Origin: Condylostoma magnum
Lineage: Eukaryota; Ciliophora; Heterotrichea; Heterotrichida; Condylostomatidae
DNA length: 64,000 bases
Direction: 5' to 3'
NCBI GenBank assembly: GCA_920105805.1
Contig: CAKKTI010000046.1
Coordinates: 1-64,000 of the forward strand
Positions within the stretch are counted from its first letter, which is position 1; every line of letters starts with the position of its first letter. Under the pieces are notes generated by a model. That model saw only the letters and a list, made by a program, of their open reading frames with translations. It was not told the DNA's origin and searched no databases. A program made the translations under genes and the position numbers. Of the stretch, positions 61,546 to 64,000 are shown in pieces.

Positions 61546-64000
61546 CTACATCTCATCATACTTGTCATTATCAAAATTCTCATCATCCGTAGGCATTTCA
61601 ATCAACTATTAGATCCTTTCGCTATTAATTCCACTCTTATCCAATGCTTTTCTATAATTGTCCCTTTCTACTTATAGCTCCAACAACTGCTACTTCATTT
61701 ATGACATTTCCTTAGTCTCAATATTCTTAAAAGGCTCATTTGTAATAAGTTTAACCCTTGAGGCGTAGTTCAATGACATCAAAGTTTCCTCTCTATTATA
61801 ATCAGCCGGGGAAATATTAACAAACATAAGTGTTTTAGCCGTTCCCCCCAACGAATCACTCATTAACATGGTTAATTTATTGTTTCTATACGGAATATGT
61901 GACTCCCCACTAGACAAAGCCGAAATAACATCTCCAAGTGCTGTCAAACTCTTATTGATAGCTCTTCCTTCCCTTAATCTTTCTGCAGTGGCATCCGTCT
62001 TGCTCACCCTTTCCGACCCAGCTAAATCTACTAGACTTAATTTCCCGACAGTTCTCTGATTAGTCTCATGATTTGTAACATCTATCAAAACTCCGAAAAT
62101 CAGATGTGAACGTGAGCTAGAGTCGTTCATTTTAGTACTGCTTGTATGTCTGAAATTATTCCCTTAGTCGAATAAGCTTAGAAGTAGATTAGGATTATTA
62201 GCTACCCTTATAGTTACTTCAGGTATCACTACCATTCCTTTCTGATCTTTTTTGATGTTGAGTGGAGGAGGACGGTTCTGCTGGTCGTGGGGTAGGAACA
62301 GATCTACGAGACGGTCTAGGTAAAGTTCTACCATATAGCACGAGACCTCCCAGGTGTAATAACTTGGCATCCTGCCAAGTAATTAGTACAGCTCTTCAAT
62401 AGCACGTGGGACTATACCCGGGTTACCCTGCACTCCTTATATTGTGTATGTCTTACCTGAGCCCGTCTGGCCGTATGCAAATATACACACATTGTACCCA
62501 TCCACAGCACTCTGTATAAGATTGGAGCTGTCCTCAAAAATCTCTTCTTGTGTTGAATTAGCACCAAACACTGCGTCGTATACAAAAGGCTTCACTTGTC
62601 CTGTTTTAGTTTGTACATTACATGTAAACTCATCTGATAGGTTTACTATTGTATTACAGTTTCGCTGGGTTTCATTACGGTTCATTGGACGAACTCGGCA
62701 AAAAACGCGGATTTTTCCTTTGAGATCCTCTATTTAATTATGTAACAGCTTACGTTGCCTTAGTGAGTTTTTAAGTTCTTCTTCCTTTTAGTGGTTTGAG
62801 GATTAAACACTGAGGAGTTGTTAAGTTATTTCGTTGACTTATTGTTATAGGATATGAGCCTCTCCTGCCGCTACTCTTAGTTCTTAGAGAGTTTCTTTGA
62901 GTTCTTAAGCTTCTTGCTATGTTCTCTTGATTTTGTGCTTCTTTTAGTCTAGTTTTGTTTAAAGATTTGATATATTTTTATTAGTTTCTTATAGTTTTGT
63001 TTGCAGATCGTTTATGTCGTTATTGTTATCCTACTTGAGAGCAATTATTTAGGATTTTAGCTCGTTGTTCAGTCTTTCTATTTCATCCTTTAATTTTTGG
63101 ATTTCTGGTTGTTGTGAGTCTACTCCTTGTTGAAAAGCTGATTTTCTTAAATCCTCTAGATCTTGTTCACCTGGTTTCCCCCTTATTTCAGCCTATAATA
63201 CTAAAATTCTATTCTCCTTGTCTTAATTTTCTTCTTTTAGCTATTTCAGTTAGGATTCATATTCATCAATGTTAGCTAATTTGTTGTTTTCTATTTATTA
63301 CTTTAGTGATTAATTTTCCTTTGATAATTCTCTATTCTAATTCTAGAACTCATCTATGCTTTAAATATTGTTTTTCCTTAATTTTTCCAACTCTTCTTCT
63401 AAATGTGCGTTTTGATCTTGTAAGTGTTTTATACGAATTTTATCTTAATCATCTCCTACTTGCTTCCCATTTAGTTCAGTTAAAACTAGTATTTAAGTTG
63501 TTAATTCTGCTATATCCTTTTAGTGTTAGTTACTTAAATGAGTAAACTGATTTTTTTATCTATCCAGCTCATCTTGCATTGATTTTATGATATTTTCTCT
63601 ATCTTTTTCCTTGCTGTCAATTTCACTTTCATAATTTTCCATGTATTTCTATTTTTCTTATTATAACTCAGTAATTTTAGATTTAAGCTCTGTTACTTTA
63701 CCATCTACATTCTATATATACTCTATCTTATCAGTATGAGCTTTATTATAAGCCTCCTTATACCTTTTTAGCTTCTATCTGGTATCATTTTACCATTTCT
63801 CTATAAACTGCTTATACATTGTATGCGTATCATTTTCTATCTTAGCATAGCAGATATCGATTTCCTACAGTTGTTTATTAGCATTTTCATGTAAGGTGAC
63901 AATACGATCCTCCATCTTCTTTATATAAGCTAAGGCAAGTTCAAGAGGAACATATGCAGTCTCTTTTCCCTTTAATGCTGCTAGACTTCCCCCTCCATCT
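61546..64000 (-). CDS. Kinesin with C-terminal motor (kinesin-14 type), 5' end outside window
   Basis: The frame enters from the right edge as coiled coil (LALAYIKKMEDRIVTLHENANKQL, with Gln/Glu heptads over about 430 residues) and ends in a motor domain. Neck and start: DLKGKIRVFCRVRPMN, typical of kinesin-14. ATP site: FAYGQTGSGKTYTI (P-loop), NDSSSRSHLIF (switch I), LVDLAGSERVSKT (switch II), then YRNNKLTMLMSDSLGG and AKTLMFVNISP. About 60 residues follow, ending DKYDEM at TAG 61546-61548. Kinesin-14 motors move to microtubule minus ends in spindles and cilia-associated arrays. No MyTH4/FERM is visible in the portion present. Tail-to-tail with BPNT1 at about 30 bp. Confidence 0.9.

Noticed and set aside
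61868-62059. Plus-strand ORFs over the kinesin motor domain
   Set aside because: They are antisense shadows of conserved motor motifs.
1-64000. tRNA or rRNA genes
   Set aside because: No cloverleaf or rRNA-like conserved stretch was recognised by eye; a tRNAscan or Infernal run would be decisive.

Overview
The window is almost certainly ciliate macronuclear-type DNA from a heterotrich with the Condylostoma-type code (translation table 28), in which all three stop codons are also sense codons. Conserved genes show this directly. TAA and TAG stand where homologues have Gln (pyruvate kinase LAQKMM, TQML). TGA stands for Trp at fixed Trp sites (importin-alpha repeats, the K+ channel pore YWSFATMITVGYGD, the BPNT1 motif KWDTC). 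Yet TAG ends pyruvate kinase and NSA2 exactly where the families end, and TGA appears to end MTHFS and CSL4. NSA2 carries two 15-nt introns, the heterotrich size. Coordinates below come from reading with TAA/TAG=Gln and TGA=Trp. Where several terminal codons are possible, I say so.

Layout. 1-1073: 3' part of a gene with seven near-identical WD40 repeats. 2331-5714: RBR ubiquitin ligase, kelch protein, small basic protein. 5922-11938: TPR/IQ protein, importin-alpha and an unknown basic protein. 12264-17751: a small ORF, a large IQ protein with a CAP350/DUF4378-like tail, and a cytosolic carboxypeptidase. 18301-25133: a tandem family of Tim44-like single-pass membrane proteins (three intact copies, three decayed ones) with a LINE reverse-transcriptase relic inside. 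25410-33676: MTHFS, pyruvate kinase, a receptor-like polytopic protein, a BPI/LBP-like protein and an FCP1/SCP phosphatase. 33673-39084: a two-FHA protein head-to-head with CPSF160. 39213-43964: SelW-like domain plus six NPHP4-type repeats, exosome CSL4 and a JHY-like protein. 44315-49865: protein kinase, NSA2, ULP1 protease, SPC24-like, MNS1 and FOP-like proteins. 49954-58045: WD40/TM protein, coiled-coil protein, two-TM protein and a cyclic-nucleotide-binding K+ channel. 58494-64000: small protein, EGF/RING-H2 membrane ligase, BPNT1 and a C-terminal-motor kinesin that runs off the end.

Many genes are ciliary, centrosomal or microtubule-related (carboxypeptidase, MNS1, FOP-like, NPHP4-like, JHY-like, kinesin-14, IQ proteins), as expected for a cell covered in cilia; the rest are mostly RNA, ribosome, nuclear-transport and metabolic housekeeping genes. 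Spacing is extremely tight in places. Divergent ATGs lie 5, 19 and 22 bp apart, convergent stop codons overlap, and one stop/start pair shares a nucleotide. In contrast, the Tim44-like array is loose, repetitive and eroding.
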